Source: CAYOZN01 sp964408455 (GTDB lineage Bacteria > Planctomycetota > Phycisphaerae > UBA1845 > UTPLA1). Taken from it: DNA of 64,000 bases. Each line of letters opens with the position of its first letter. Position 1 is the stretch's first letter. Location of the stretch: assembly GCA_964408455.1 (NCBI GenBank), contig CAYOZN010000020.1, positions 1-64,000 of the forward strand. Reading direction: 5' to 3'. The notes beneath the pieces are model-generated. The model was not told the DNA's origin. It made no database searches and saw only the letters and a list, made by a program, of their open reading frames with translations. Below, one piece after another: positions 39,526 to 50,307 of the stretch. Position numbers and translations under genes: made by a program.

Positions 39526-40701
39526 TCAGACCGCCGCTGCGGCGGCGAGTTTTTGCAGCGCACCGGCGCAGCGGATCGCGTCGTGGGCAGTATTGAACGC
39601 ACCGAGACTGATGCGCGTGGTGCCACCCAGGCGATCGGTGCCAAGCGTTCGGTGCGCCAGGGGTGCGCAGTGCAACCCGGACCGCGTCAGGATACCGAAT
39701 TCGCTCTCCAGCAGGGCCGACAATTCCGCAGGCTCCAGGTCTGCCAGGCGCACGCTGAACACCGGTACCCGTTGAGATTCGTCGGCCGGGCCATAAAGCT
39801 GGAGCCCCGGTGCATCGGCGAGCGCCTCCAGAAAGGCCCGCGACAGCGCCACGTCGTGAGCCCGGCGAGCGGCCACGGACTCATCGAGGAGCGATTCGAG
39901 CGCTGCCGACAGCCCGGCGAGGCCGATGGCATTATGGCTGCCCGGCTCGTACTTGTCGGGCATGAAGTCCGGTTGCGTGGGAAGATCGCTGACCGATCCC
40001 GTGCCTCCCTCCAGCAAAGGCTGCAATTCGCCCTCACGCCCCTGCCGTATGTAGAGCGCCCCGGTGCCCAGCGGACCCAGCAGGCCCTTGTGACCCGGCA
40101 CCGCCAGAAAATCGATGCAAAGCGCCTGCACGTCGATCGGCACGTGTCCCGCCGTTTGCGCCGCATCCACCAGGAACGCGATGCCCATCGCCCGGGCCCG
40201 CGGCCCGATCGCCTCGATCGGCTGGAGCGTGCCGGTCACGTTGCTGCCATGATTCACCGCGATCAGCCGCGTCTCGGCGGCGACCGCGGCCAGCACATCG
40301 TCGGGATCGACGAGTCCGGTCGCCGGATCGGCCGGCACATAGCTGACCGAAATATCGCCGCGCTCCGCCATGCGATTCAGCGGCCGCAGCACCGAGTTGT
40401 GCTCCATGGCGGTCGTCACGACGTGATCGCCTTCACGGAGCCAGCCCTTGATCGCGAGGTTCAGCGCGCCGGTGCAGTTGAAGGTGAAGACGATGCGCTC
40501 CGGCTCCTCTGCGTTGAAGAGGTTGGCAAGCCGCCGGCGGCAGGTGGCCAGCAGGTGTCCGGTCTCCAGTGCCTCGGCATAGGCCCCGCGCCCGGCAGAG
40601 GCTCCCAGGTGTTCGGCATAGGCCTGCATCGCCTTGAAGACCACCGGCGGCTTGGGAAAGCTGGTGGCGGCATTGTCAGCGTAGAGGCGCGGTGCGGTCA
40701 T
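39526..40701 (-). CDS. Cysteine desulfurase family protein (class V aminotransferase fold)
   Basis: PLP enzyme releasing sulfur from cysteine. The 391-residue protein starts ADNAATSFPKPP, has FNCTGALNLA, AMEHNSVLRPL (PLP-ring His), VDAAQTAGHVPIDV (PLP Asp), and the Schiff-base Lys205 in PGHKGLLGP. Near residue 335 it has RSGLHCAPLAHRTLG with the active-site Cys of group II (SufS/CsdA-like) enzymes. No Suf or Isc partner is adjacent. Start ATG 40701 with AGGAG upstream. The 3' neighbour on this strand is the DUF4159 gene. Confidence 0.88.
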   Translation of the reverse strand: MTAPRLYADNAATSFPKPPVVFKAMQAYAEHLGASAGRGAYAEALETGHLLATCRRRLANLFNAEEPERIVFTFNCTGALNLAIKGWLREGDHVVTTAMEHNSVLRPLNRMAERGDISVSYVPADPATGLVDPDDVLAAVAAETRLIAVNHGSNVTGTLQPIEAIGPRARAMGIAFLVDAAQTAGHVPIDVQALCIDFLAVPGHKGLLGPLGTGALYIRQGREGELQPLLEGGTGSVSDLPTQPDFMPDKYEPGSHNAIGLAGLSAALESLLDESVAARRAHDVALSRAFLEALADAPGLQLYGPADESQRVPVFSVRLADLEPAELSALLESEFGILTRSGLHCAPLAHRTLGTDRLGGTTRISLGAFNTAHDAIRCAGALQKLAAAAAV

Positions 40702-40854
40702 GCCCTGAATCTCCTGCGCGTTGACCGAATGGGCCTGTCAGGCTCGAATGCGGTATTGTACGCAACTCTGGCAAGAATCGCATCCGCGGCGACAAGGCAT
40801 CAGCTACGGAGTGGCGCGGCCCCGCTTCGCCCCACCCGGCACGAAATTGGAGAC

Positions 40855-41439
40855 ATGACGACAGCTCACGCTGCCACGGCACCCGCGGAATTATTGAACA
40901 GGCGCTCTGTGAAGAAAATTGACATTAACGACGGCAGAATTCGATGCGGCTGGGCCGCACGCGACCCGATCCTTGCGGCATATCACGATCGCGAATGGGG
41001 CCAGTCCATCCGGACCGACGCCGGGCATCTCAAGCGCATGGCGCTGGAGATCTTCCAGTGCGGCCTTTCATGGAAGATCGTCCTGGTCAAGACGCCGGCC
41101 CTGGTTTCAGCATTTCACGCGTTTGATCCCAAACGCGTCGCGTCGATGAGCGCGAAGGACGTGGACCGCCTGTGCCAGAATCCCGACATTATCCGCAATC
41201 GCCGGAAGATCGAGGCAACCATCTCCAACAGCAGGGTTTTCCTGAGTCTGGCGGAACAGCACGGCTCATACAGCAAGTGGCTCAAGGCCCTGCCCGCCGG
41301 CACGGCGGACGATGTCGCGGCCCTCTATCGAACCTTCAAGACGACGTTCAGCTTCATGGGGCCGGAGACGACGAAATGCTATCTGATGGGCTGCGGCAAG
41401 ATTCCGCCGCATCACGAACCGGCCTGCTTCATGGCGTGA
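40855..41439 (+). CDS. tag: DNA-3-methyladenine glycosylase I
   Basis: Base-excision repair enzyme removing 3-methyladenine. A 194-residue protein with the zinc ligands of the TagI family visible: RCGW near the start, AAYHDREWG, and PPHHEPAC at the C-terminus. The GLSWKIVL active-site segment follows the conserved Glu (EIFQCGLSW), and PDIIRNRRKIEATISN matches the DNA-binding hairpin region. ATG 40855 is chosen; the upstream frame is antisense to the cysteine-desulfurase gene. The first 25 residues are an Ala/Thr-rich extension. It converges with the histidine kinase gene. Confidence 0.9.
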   Translation: MTTAHAATAPAELLNRRSVKKIDINDGRIRCGWAARDPILAAYHDREWGQSIRTDAGHLKRMALEIFQCGLSWKIVLVKTPALVSAFHAFDPKRVASMSAKDVDRLCQNPDIIRNRRKIEATISNSRVFLSLAEQHGSYSKWLKALPAGTADDVAALYRTFKTTFSFMGPETTKCYLMGCGKIPPHHEPACFMA

Positions 41440-41465
41440 GTCGCGCGTCGACGCGGCGCCGTGAT

Positions 41466-43325
41466 TCATCCACCGTTCGAACGCGGCAGCCGCAGCACAA
41501 AACGCGATAGCCGCCCGCCGTTTCTCTCGCCGCGCGTGAGCGCCAGCTGGCCGCCCAGGCACTCGGCCCAGTGCCGCGATAATGCCAGCCCCAGGCCCAC
41601 GCCCCCGGTGGACCCATCGCGCGCCGGATTGCCGCGCCGGAACGGCCGGAACACCGCGCGCCGCTCGGACGGATCCACGCCGGGGCCGGCATCCTCGACG
41701 GCAAACTTCACGCAGGCCCCGTTGGCCTGTGCCGTCAGAAAAATGCGATGATCCTCGGCCTGCTGGCTGTACTTGCACGCGTTCTCCACCAGGTTGGACA
41801 GAATCTGCTGCACGAATTCGCCGTCCGTCGTCAATGTCGTTCCGTCGGCACAGGCGTTCTCCACGATCAGCTCCTTGCCGGCGGCCCGGCAGGTCTCCCC
41901 GGTCTGGCCGCTGACCGCATCGAGCACGGCACCGGGCGACACGGGGCGCGGGTGCAGAATGGGCCGCGCGTCGCCCAGCCGCGAATAGAGCAGCACGTTC
42001 TCCACCAGCCTGCCCAGCCGGCGGGACTCGCGCTGGAGCGTCTCCACGTACCCGCTGCGCGATGCCTCGCTGGCCGCCGGGTCGGCGAGGAGATCCGAAT
42101 ACAGTTGAAACGACGTAAGCGGCGTGCGCAGCTCGTGTGTCACCGCGGCGGCAAACTGCATTCGCCGCTCCAAAATCGACACGTACTTCATGGCCCCGTA
42201 GGCAATGGCAATGAGCGCCAGGGCTGTGACACTCCATGCGACGATCAGGCCGTTGCGCAGACCGTCGGACAGCGAGAATGCGATGGCGGGCGGCGGCGGG
42301 AATGCCACTCTGGCCGGGATGGAGCGCAGCCGGTTCAGATCGCGAGAGTCGTGCGACTCCTCCCCGAAGATCGGCTCGATCATGGCGCCGGGAAACAACG
42401 AATCCAGTTCACGGTCCAGCATCGCCCGGAAGCGCGGCCAGTCGATCAGGACGCCTTGAATCGCGCAGTGGTCGTAATCCCTCACCGAAATACTGCGAAG
42501 CAGGGCGAGCTGAGGTTGACCTTCGGTCGTCAGACGCAGCCACACCGGCCGCATCGGCGTCCTTCTTACTTCCACGCACTCCTGCGTGCCGGATGCCTCC
42601 ACGTCCTCGCGATCGTCGGCCTGGAGGTTCCGCATCATGGTCGGCAATGGCGTGCACTGCTCACCTTCCGACGTGCTCATCTGCATGACCAGACGCCGTC
42701 CACGCCGCGCGAATTCCGCGGCGCTTCGATCGGCCGCGACCTCCGATCGCGCACCCGGATTTGGTTCCTCGGTTGAGGCATCGCCGCGCTCGAGCAGCGA
42801 CAGCAGAGATCTCTCGTCGAACCGCTCCCGCAGCGATGCCATCCAGTTGGCAGCAGTTGCGCGTCGCGCCCGCTCCGATTCCGGGATCGCGTCCGCCGTC
42901 ATCGCCCACTCGCCGTCTTCCGACAGCTGTGGCGAACCCCACTTCTGGGGATAAGCCACCTGAAAATGAAGCAGCATCCACTCCGGAAGTTCGAGTTTGA
43001 CCAGCGGCGATTCCTGGACGACGTCGCCGCTGAACTCCAGCCGGCTATGGACGTTGATCATTCGCGAGGACGGATAGTAATACGCCTTGTAATGCTCGAT
43101 ATCCCGCTCGCGCTCTTTCGCCAGCACGCTGTCGATGAAGGAATCGACGTGCGCCGTCACCAGAAAGAGCTTGTTTTCATACTCGCGCCGGGCCACGCCT
43201 TCCGCCTCGAGTCGCTCCAGCTGCACCGCCGAGCGCGTCGCCCACACCAGCCCGCTGAGCACCAGCGCAGTCACCACCGCCAGTCCGAATATCGCGTTGC
43301 GCCTTGCCCGGGAGGGAGTCGTCAT
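41466..43325 (-). CDS. Membrane sensor histidine kinase
   Basis: Two-component sensor, 619 residues. An N-terminal helix (IFGLAVVTALVLSGLVW), a 240-residue extracytoplasmic region, and a second helix (LIVAWSVTALALIAIAYG) frame an input domain I do not recognise. The cytoplasmic part has a HisKA box with the phospho-accepting His in AAVTHELRTPLTS. The HATPase has the N box LSNLVENACKYS, the G1 box EDAGPGVDP and the G2 box GGVGLGLALSR. It is co-directional with and 88 bases downstream of the response-regulator gene, its likely partner. Confidence 0.92.
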   Translation of the reverse strand: MTTPSRARRNAIFGLAVVTALVLSGLVWATRSAVQLERLEAEGVARREYENKLFLVTAHVDSFIDSVLAKERERDIEHYKAYYYPSSRMINVHSRLEFSGDVVQESPLVKLELPEWMLLHFQVAYPQKWGSPQLSEDGEWAMTADAIPESERARRATAANWMASLRERFDERSLLSLLERGDASTEEPNPGARSEVAADRSAAEFARRGRRLVMQMSTSEGEQCTPLPTMMRNLQADDREDVEASGTQECVEVRRTPMRPVWLRLTTEGQPQLALLRSISVRDYDHCAIQGVLIDWPRFRAMLDRELDSLFPGAMIEPIFGEESHDSRDLNRLRSIPARVAFPPPPAIAFSLSDGLRNGLIVAWSVTALALIAIAYGAMKYVSILERRMQFAAAVTHELRTPLTSFQLYSDLLADPAASEASRSGYVETLQRESRRLGRLVENVLLYSRLGDARPILHPRPVSPGAVLDAVSGQTGETCRAAGKELIVENACADGTTLTTDGEFVQQILSNLVENACKYSQQAEDHRIFLTAQANGACVKFAVEDAGPGVDPSERRAVFRPFRRGNPARDGSTGGVGLGLALSRHWAECLGGQLALTRGERNGGRLSRFVLRLPRSNGG

Positions 43326-43413
43326 TCCACCAGAACCGATTCACTATTGCCAGATGCGCAGCCGCACCGCCTGCACGGTGCCGCACTATCGACACCGTTC
43401 CGCCTTCGCCCCC

Positions 43414-44121
43414 TCACGTCGCCTCCGGACGATGGGCCAGCATGTATCCCTTGCCGCGGACGGTCGAAATATGCTCCCCCGCGTCCTCGCCGCCCGCCGC
43501 GTTCAGCTTCGCCCGCAGCCGGGCCACGTGCATGTCCACCGTGCGCGTCTCCACGCCGCCGCTCAGGCCCCACAGCCGGCCGAGCAGCTCTTCCCGCGAG
43601 ATCGCCCGGCTGGCGTGGGCCGCCAGGTGCCCGAGGATGTTGCCCTCCGTCTCCGAGAGCATCTGCGTCGATGCTTCGCCCCGCACCTCGCGCCGGTTCA
43701 GGTCGACGCTCAGCGGGCCCAGTTTGAAGCGCTCCAGCGCCGCCGGTCGCTCCGGGCTGCGCCGCAGCACCGCTTCGACGCGGGCACGCAGCTCCAGCAC
43801 GCTGAACGGCTTGACCACGTAGTCATCTGCCCCCGCCTCCAGCCCTGCCACGCGCTCCGATTCCGATCCCATTGCCGTCAGGATAATGATAGGCAGCGTC
43901 GAGTGCGTCTTGCGCAGCTCCCGCAGGACCGACAGTCCGTCACGCTTGGGCAGCATCAGGTCCAGCAGCACCAGCGCCACATCCGGCCGTCGCGCGACCG
44001 ACAGGCCCTCCTCACCGTCGGCGGCCTCAATCGGCTCGTAACCCGCCGCGCGCAGCGCCGCCACCACACCCTGCCGGATGGCCAGATCATCCTCAATCAC
44101 CGCTATACGCTGCGCATTCAA
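43414..44121 (-). CDS. OmpR/PhoB-family response regulator
   Basis: A 235-residue transcription factor. The receiver domain has acidic residues EDD near the N-terminus, the phosphorylation site in VLLDLMLPKRDG, Thr in IILTAMGS and Lys in DDYVVKPF. The C-terminal winged helix ends in the hallmark VDMHVARLRAKLN...STVRGKGYML. The start is TTG at 44121; no in-frame ATG fits better. Directly upstream of its kinase. Targets are unknown. Confidence 0.9.
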   Translation of the reverse strand: MNAQRIAVIEDDLAIRQGVVAALRAAGYEPIEAADGEEGLSVARRPDVALVLLDLMLPKRDGLSVLRELRKTHSTLPIIILTAMGSESERVAGLEAGADDYVVKPFSVLELRARVEAVLRRSPERPAALERFKLGPLSVDLNRREVRGEASTQMLSETEGNILGHLAAHASRAISREELLGRLWGLSGGVETRTVDMHVARLRAKLNAAGGEDAGEHISTVRGKGYMLAHRPEAT

Positions 44122-44152
44122 CGTGAGCCGCCCCGATCCCCCTTAATCCGTG

Positions 44153-44197
44153 AATCCCTCAATCCCTCAATCCCTCAATCCCTCAATCCCTTAATCC

Positions 44198-44199
<2 letters not shown>
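44153..44199. repeat. G-rich octamer repeat between lepA and the response regulator
   Basis: Plus strand reads AATCCCTC repeated about six times with small changes (44153-44199). On the minus strand this is (GGGATTGA)n, with four or more GGG runs, able to form a G-quadruplex. It sits directly at the lepA stop codon (44198). Confidence 0.75.
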
Positions 44200-46081
<1,882 letters not shown>

Positions 46082-46174
46082 GGCGGAATTCTATCACGCC
46101 GCGGGCAGGCGGGCGAATTGCGCAGGGCGCGTCGCGCACGTGGCAATCTCCCGTCGTTCCTGCTCGCCTGGCGC

Positions 46175-47770
46175 TTACTCCGCCTCGCCGGCCCACGAAT
46201 AAATGCGACCGTCTACCGTGTTGACATCCGCCCGGACCGGTAATGCGCGCTCCAGATCATCCGCCCGCGGCGAAGCCCCCCGCCACGCCACGCGATCGAG
46301 GTACACGATGCGACCGCCAGCCGCCAACGCCGCGCGGACGTCATCGACGGCTTTCCGAAAAGCCCCGCGTCGCGACGCATCGTTCGCACCGCCGCCGTCT
46401 TCCTGCCAGGCCTCGCGCCGGGGCAGCCAGATCGTCGGCCGGCCGGTCAACAGGTACACCGCATCCGGCGCATTACTGTAAATAGGCGTGCCGACCGGCA
46501 CCGACTCCAGCGCTGCCAGCGTCGGCGACGTTCGCCACTTCCGGTCGTGATAGCCCTGACCGCCCGAGCCCGACCCCATGGCCAGCCGGTCGCTGTAATC
46601 GATCGCCCGCGGCGCCATCAGCGCGCACAATGCCACGCAGCCGGTCAGGGCGGTGGCCGCAATGGCAGGCCGCCGGCCTTCGCGCTCCCACACGTCGTAG
46701 AGGCTCAGCACCAGCAGCCAGTAGCCCAGCACGTACGGCGTGATGAAGTGCCGCACGTCGGCAAAGTCGATGGCCGGATCGAAGAACAGGCCGCTGGCGG
46801 CGTAGAACGCGAGATAGCCGCCAATCGCTCCGGCCAGAATCCATCGCCCCCGATGCCGCAGTGTCGTCAGGCCGACATCCTGACGGAATGGCAGCCGACG
46901 CGCATCGAACGCAGCCAACAATACGCAGGCCGCGGCGACCGCCAACACCACCAGGCCAGCCGTCCTGCCCGCGAGGCCGTCCGGCAACAGCAGCCGTGCC
47001 AGAGCGCCGCCCGCATCGGCCAGCATCGTGTCATATCGCGGATACCACGACAGCACCCGCGTGGTCGGTGCCCGGCCCTGGGCACTCAGCCAGATCATCC
47101 ATCCCGCAAGTGGCAGCGCGCTCAACAAACCAAAAGCCGCGAAACGCACCAGCCGCTGCCGCAGCGATCCAAATCCAACCAGCAGCGCGATTCCGGCGCC
47201 CGCCGCCAGACCCACGCCCGCGTAACGCGTCAACGCAGCCAGCCCGAAAAGCAGCGCCGCTCCCGCGAAACGCGCCCTGCCACCGGTGTGGCACCACTGG
47301 ATCAACGCGGCCGTCGCGCAGACGCTGACGCAAAGAAAGACTGGCTCGGACCACGCCATCATGTGAATCCGCAGCAGGTTGCCGCCGCCCGCCAGCAGCA
47401 TCGCGCAAAGGAATGCCAGCCAGATGCCCCGCGTCGCCGCAAAGATCAGCCGGCCCGCGACGAAAACCGTTACACCCAGACACAGCGCGTGAAGCCAGCG
47501 CACCGATACCACCGGATCGGGCCCGGCCGCATCGATCCCCGCCAGCAGCGCAGGATACAGCGGTGGCCAGAGGTCCAGCGGCCGCGGCGCGGGCGCACCC
47601 CATGGGACGACGAGCCCGTGCCCGGCGGCCAGCTCGCGGGCGGCCCCGATGTAATGCGCCGAGTCGGCGCTGAGCCCCACGCCGTTGCGGGTCGCCACGA
47701 CCACCAGCACCGTCGCCGCCGCTGCCGGCAACAACAGCGGCAGCCACATCCATCGCCTCGTTCGCTCCAT
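46175..47770 (-). CDS. GT39/ArnT-like membrane glycosyltransferase
   Basis: A 531-residue polytopic protein with about ten to eleven helices. The first extracytoplasmic loop shows the GT-C acidic motif SADSAHYIGAARELAAGHGL and the PPLYPALLA segment. A soluble C-terminal domain follows (PTIWLPRREAWQEDGG...). Likely transfers a sugar from a polyprenyl-phosphate donor. The next gene downstream in the minus direction is lepA; the upstream neighbour (47826) is a second GT39-like transferase, 55 bases away, probably co-transcribed. Confidence 0.8.
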   Translation of the reverse strand: MERTRRWMWLPLLLPAAAATVLVVVATRNGVGLSADSAHYIGAARELAAGHGLVVPWGAPAPRPLDLWPPLYPALLAGIDAAGPDPVVSVRWLHALCLGVTVFVAGRLIFAATRGIWLAFLCAMLLAGGGNLLRIHMMAWSEPVFLCVSVCATAALIQWCHTGGRARFAGAALLFGLAALTRYAGVGLAAGAGIALLVGFGSLRQRLVRFAAFGLLSALPLAGWMIWLSAQGRAPTTRVLSWYPRYDTMLADAGGALARLLLPDGLAGRTAGLVVLAVAAACVLLAAFDARRLPFRQDVGLTTLRHRGRWILAGAIGGYLAFYAASGLFFDPAIDFADVRHFITPYVLGYWLLVLSLYDVWEREGRRPAIAATALTGCVALCALMAPRAIDYSDRLAMGSGSGGQGYHDRKWRTSPTLAALESVPVGTPIYSNAPDAVYLLTGRPTIWLPRREAWQEDGGGANDASRRGAFRKAVDDVRAALAAGGRIVYLDRVAWRGASPRADDLERALPVRADVNTVDGRIYSWAGEAE

Positions 47771-47825
47771 GTGAACTCCCGTGCGCGCACATTCGGCGCG
47801 GCGTTGGTAAACGCAGACCTGTGTA

Positions 47826-49631
47826 TCATCGGCGGGAGGGCTTGATGGGCGAGAGCCGCCAGCGCTGAACCTCGATGCGCCACTTCGGATGATGCACGCC
47901 CGGATCGATCCGGTCCTTCAGTTCGGCATCAGCGTCTTCCAAATATCGCTGCGGTTCGCCAACCCGAACATAGTACTTCTCCAGCAGGCCCCAGGCCTCC
48001 TCCCAATCCGGCTGATGCGCGAAACCCGCCGTGCGGATGCTGATTACGTCTTCGTCGACATAACGCCGCCCACAGCGTCCAAATCGATCATGAAAGGAAT
48101 CCACCCAGGCCTGCGGCATCAGGTGAGCTTCCGCCGCATCGTGCTCCGACTTCCATTCCGCTGGAGTCACAATCAGCAGTTCCCACGCGGGCGCACTCAG
48201 CGGTTTCGGCTCCGCCCGGGCGCGCTCCAATGCGACGTAGTACTTGAAGGCTGGATGCGGTCCAAGGACGCCTGGATAGACCCAGCCGGAAATCGCGTAC
48301 TGCAGGTCTTTGACTACCTTTGGAAATGGATCCAGCCAGCGCCAGCTCGACCAGTGCCGCTCGTTCACCAGGTTGACGCCGCAGCCCAGCCAGCCCAGCG
48401 CCAACGCGCACACCGCCGCCAATCCAGCGCGACGATGCCAGCGTGCCGCATTCCCGCGACATGCATTTACCAATAATGCCGCCAACAGCACGCAGGCCGG
48501 ACCGCTGAGCACAAGCACGTACTTATCCACCAGCGTCCGCGAGATCGTACCGGCGGCGATGCTGCCCAGCACGACCAGCGCCAGCGGACCGATGCCGGTG
48601 ACACGACACTGACGGCACAGCAGCAACGCCACCAGCACGCCGAACCCTGCCATCGGCGCCCAGACCCACCATGCCCGCGGCCCGGCCAGGTTTCCCGCCG
48701 CCAGCGTCATGCCCAGCCTCACCAGCGTGCCCAGGTGCGACGCCCCGCCGCCGGCCGACGCCGGAAACTCGGCCAGTCGATGCCAGAATGGCACGAACCA
48801 CGGCGCGAACAGTGCCGCCGCCGCGACACCTCGCAGCAGCCAGGGAACCATCGATTTGTTCCCGGCCGTCAGCCGCTGCGATTCCTCCAGTGTGGCGCCA
48901 CCTACCACCGATGTGGCACCGGCTCCCATCTCTGTGGCACCGGCTCCTTTGTCTGTGGCACCGGCTTCCAGCCCTTGTGGTCCCTCCGACGCCGCACCAT
49001 CTACCCTCTGTGTGGCACCTGCTATCAGCCGGCACCGCTCCCGCCAGTACCCCGCCACCAATAGCAGCCCCACCATCACCGGCCCGAAATAATTGGTGTA
49101 ACACGCCCCCGCCGCCGCCAGCACCCATGTCACCGACGCGACACCCAGGAAGTCCTGCCTCCCGCGAACTCGGTGCCCCGTGCCGTGCACGGGGTCCGCG
49201 AGGGGTCGCCGCCGGCACGCCGCCGTCGCCCACGCCAGCAGCGCCACCATCAGGAACATCATCGCATACCAGCGCCCGGCAAATCCGAAGAACAGATGCG
49301 CCGGATGCAATGCGCACACCGCCAGCGTCGCCAGCCCCACCCGCCGGTCGAACCATGCCTCGCCGGCGGCACGGATGGCCACCAGCCCGGCCAGAAAGCA
49401 CACGATGGAGAGACTCCGAAGCCCGACGGGCCCCACGCCGAAGATGCGCACCCAGCCCGATTGCAGCAGATAATACAGCGGCGGATCGGGATCGGCCCCA
49501 CGCCACAATTCGCTCAGCAATTCCCCCGGAGCCAGGACGTACAGCCGGCAGCTCAGCGCCTCGTCGTCAAAAACGGTGTAATACGACGCCCCCCAGAACA
49601 TGAAGGCGCCACAGCCCACAAGGGCAAGCAA
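47826..49631 (-). CDS. GT39-like membrane glycosyltransferase carrying repeat-encoded insertions
   Basis: A 601-residue GT-C transferase. The donor/acceptor loop is clear (FDDEALSCRLYVLAPGELL, then DPDPPLYYLLQSG). The start is TTG 49631; no ATG or GTG lies between it and the upstream stop, so the true start is uncertain. Between helices, residues about 210-250 are a low-complexity stretch of GAT repeats (GATDKGA, GATEMGA, GATSVVG). It is encoded by 21-base DNA repeats at 48891-48974 and looks inserted, as does a second loop (PVHGTGHRVRGRQ) encoded by a palindrome near 49168-49190. Function of the rest appears intact. Confidence 0.75.
   Translation of the reverse strand: MLALVGCGAFMFWGASYYTVFDDEALSCRLYVLAPGELLSELWRGADPDPPLYYLLQSGWVRIFGVGPVGLRSLSIVCFLAGLVAIRAAGEAWFDRRVGLATLAVCALHPAHLFFGFAGRWYAMMFLMVALLAWATAACRRRPLADPVHGTGHRVRGRQDFLGVASVTWVLAAAGACYTNYFGPVMVGLLLVAGYWRERCRLIAGATQRVDGAASEGPQGLEAGATDKGAGATEMGAGATSVVGGATLEESQRLTAGNKSMVPWLLRGVAAAALFAPWFVPFWHRLAEFPASAGGGASHLGTLVRLGMTLAAGNLAGPRAWWVWAPMAGFGVLVALLLCRQCRVTGIGPLALVVLGSIAAGTISRTLVDKYVLVLSGPACVLLAALLVNACRGNAARWHRRAGLAAVCALALGWLGCGVNLVNERHWSSWRWLDPFPKVVKDLQYAISGWVYPGVLGPHPAFKYYVALERARAEPKPLSAPAWELLIVTPAEWKSEHDAAEAHLMPQAWVDSFHDRFGRCGRRYVDEDVISIRTAGFAHQPDWEEAWGLLEKYYVRVGEPQRYLEDADAELKDRIDPGVHHPKWRIEVQRWRLSPIKPSRR
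48891..49030. repeat. Tandem 21-bp TGTGGCACCGGC repeats within the glycosyltransferase gene
   Basis: TGTGGC-type units start at 48891, 48912, 48933 and 48954 (21-base period), then looser copies near 48976 and 49011. The core TGTGGCACCGG matches the repeats in lepA and after sdhA. They translate to seven-residue GAT-rich repeats on the minus strand. Confidence 0.75.
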
Positions 49632-50307
49632 GGTCCAGCGATCGAGGAGTTTGCCGTCGATGATCCCGGTTTCCGTCGAGAAGAAAAACGACCGCCGCGG
49701 ATTCTAAGCGGTAAACCCGGAGGCGACGAGATTCGAGGCGAATCGCGGATGCATGACGCCGGCAGAGGAATCCCGCACGTCCACAATTCCGCCCATCGCG
49801 GCTGGAGAGACATTTCGATCGGGGGGTTCCCCGGTCCGACGGCAACCCACCTCAATCCGTCAATCCCTTCCCCCTCGGTTGGCCCCTCCCTTCCCATCCG
49901 CCCGCCGTCGCGTCCGATCACAGAATCGGCGTTTACTGCACTGCCATCGCGATGGCCCGAAAAAGTGCGCGTGCGGCGGCCTGCCGCACGGCCGCGGCGC
50001 ATCCAGACAGTCATTGAGCAGACATTTTTCCCCCTGTGGCAGACATTTTTCCATGGAAGAATGTTTCGCGCAGGGGTGTGGGAACTTGCTTTCCATGGAA
50101 AAATGTTTCGCGCAGGGGTGCGCGAACTTGATTTCCATGGAAAAATGTTTCGCGCAGGGGTGCGCGAACTTGCTTTCCATGGAAAAATGTTTCGCGCAGG
50201 AGTGCGGGAAACTTTTCACGGCCGCCGAGGCGCCGGTCCCGCCCCCAGGTCCGATCACGGCGCGACGGGGCAGCGGGGGGATGGCACCGGGCGGGGCGGG
50301 CGGCGCC
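49632..50307. other. Intergenic region with palindromic repeat array
   Basis: 676 bases between the L,D-transpeptidase and glycosyltransferase genes (both minus). It holds the 42-bp array (50051-50215) and, before it, a duplicated GCAGACATTTTTCC (50018-50031 and 50039-50052). All three frames across the array are open because the period is a multiple of three, but no start codon with a ribosome site or conserved domain supports a gene. Confidence 0.55.
50051..50215. repeat. Four-copy 42-bp tandem repeat, each unit with two palindromes
   Basis: CCATGGA starts at 50051, 50093, 50135 and 50177, an exact 42-base period. Each unit has the 12-base palindrome TTTCCATGGAAA and a hairpin TTCGCGCA-GGGG-TGCGCGAA. 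The two inner copies are perfect, the outer two degenerate in one arm. There are no unique spacers, so it is not a CRISPR array. Confidence 0.9.

Noticed and set aside
46547..47845. Arg/Gln/Pro-rich 432-residue plus-strand frame
   Set aside because: Antisense shadow of the GT39-like gene, which has a plausible start and membrane helices.
50051..50215. CRISPR array
   Set aside because: Repeats are contiguous with no unique spacers and there are no cas genes.
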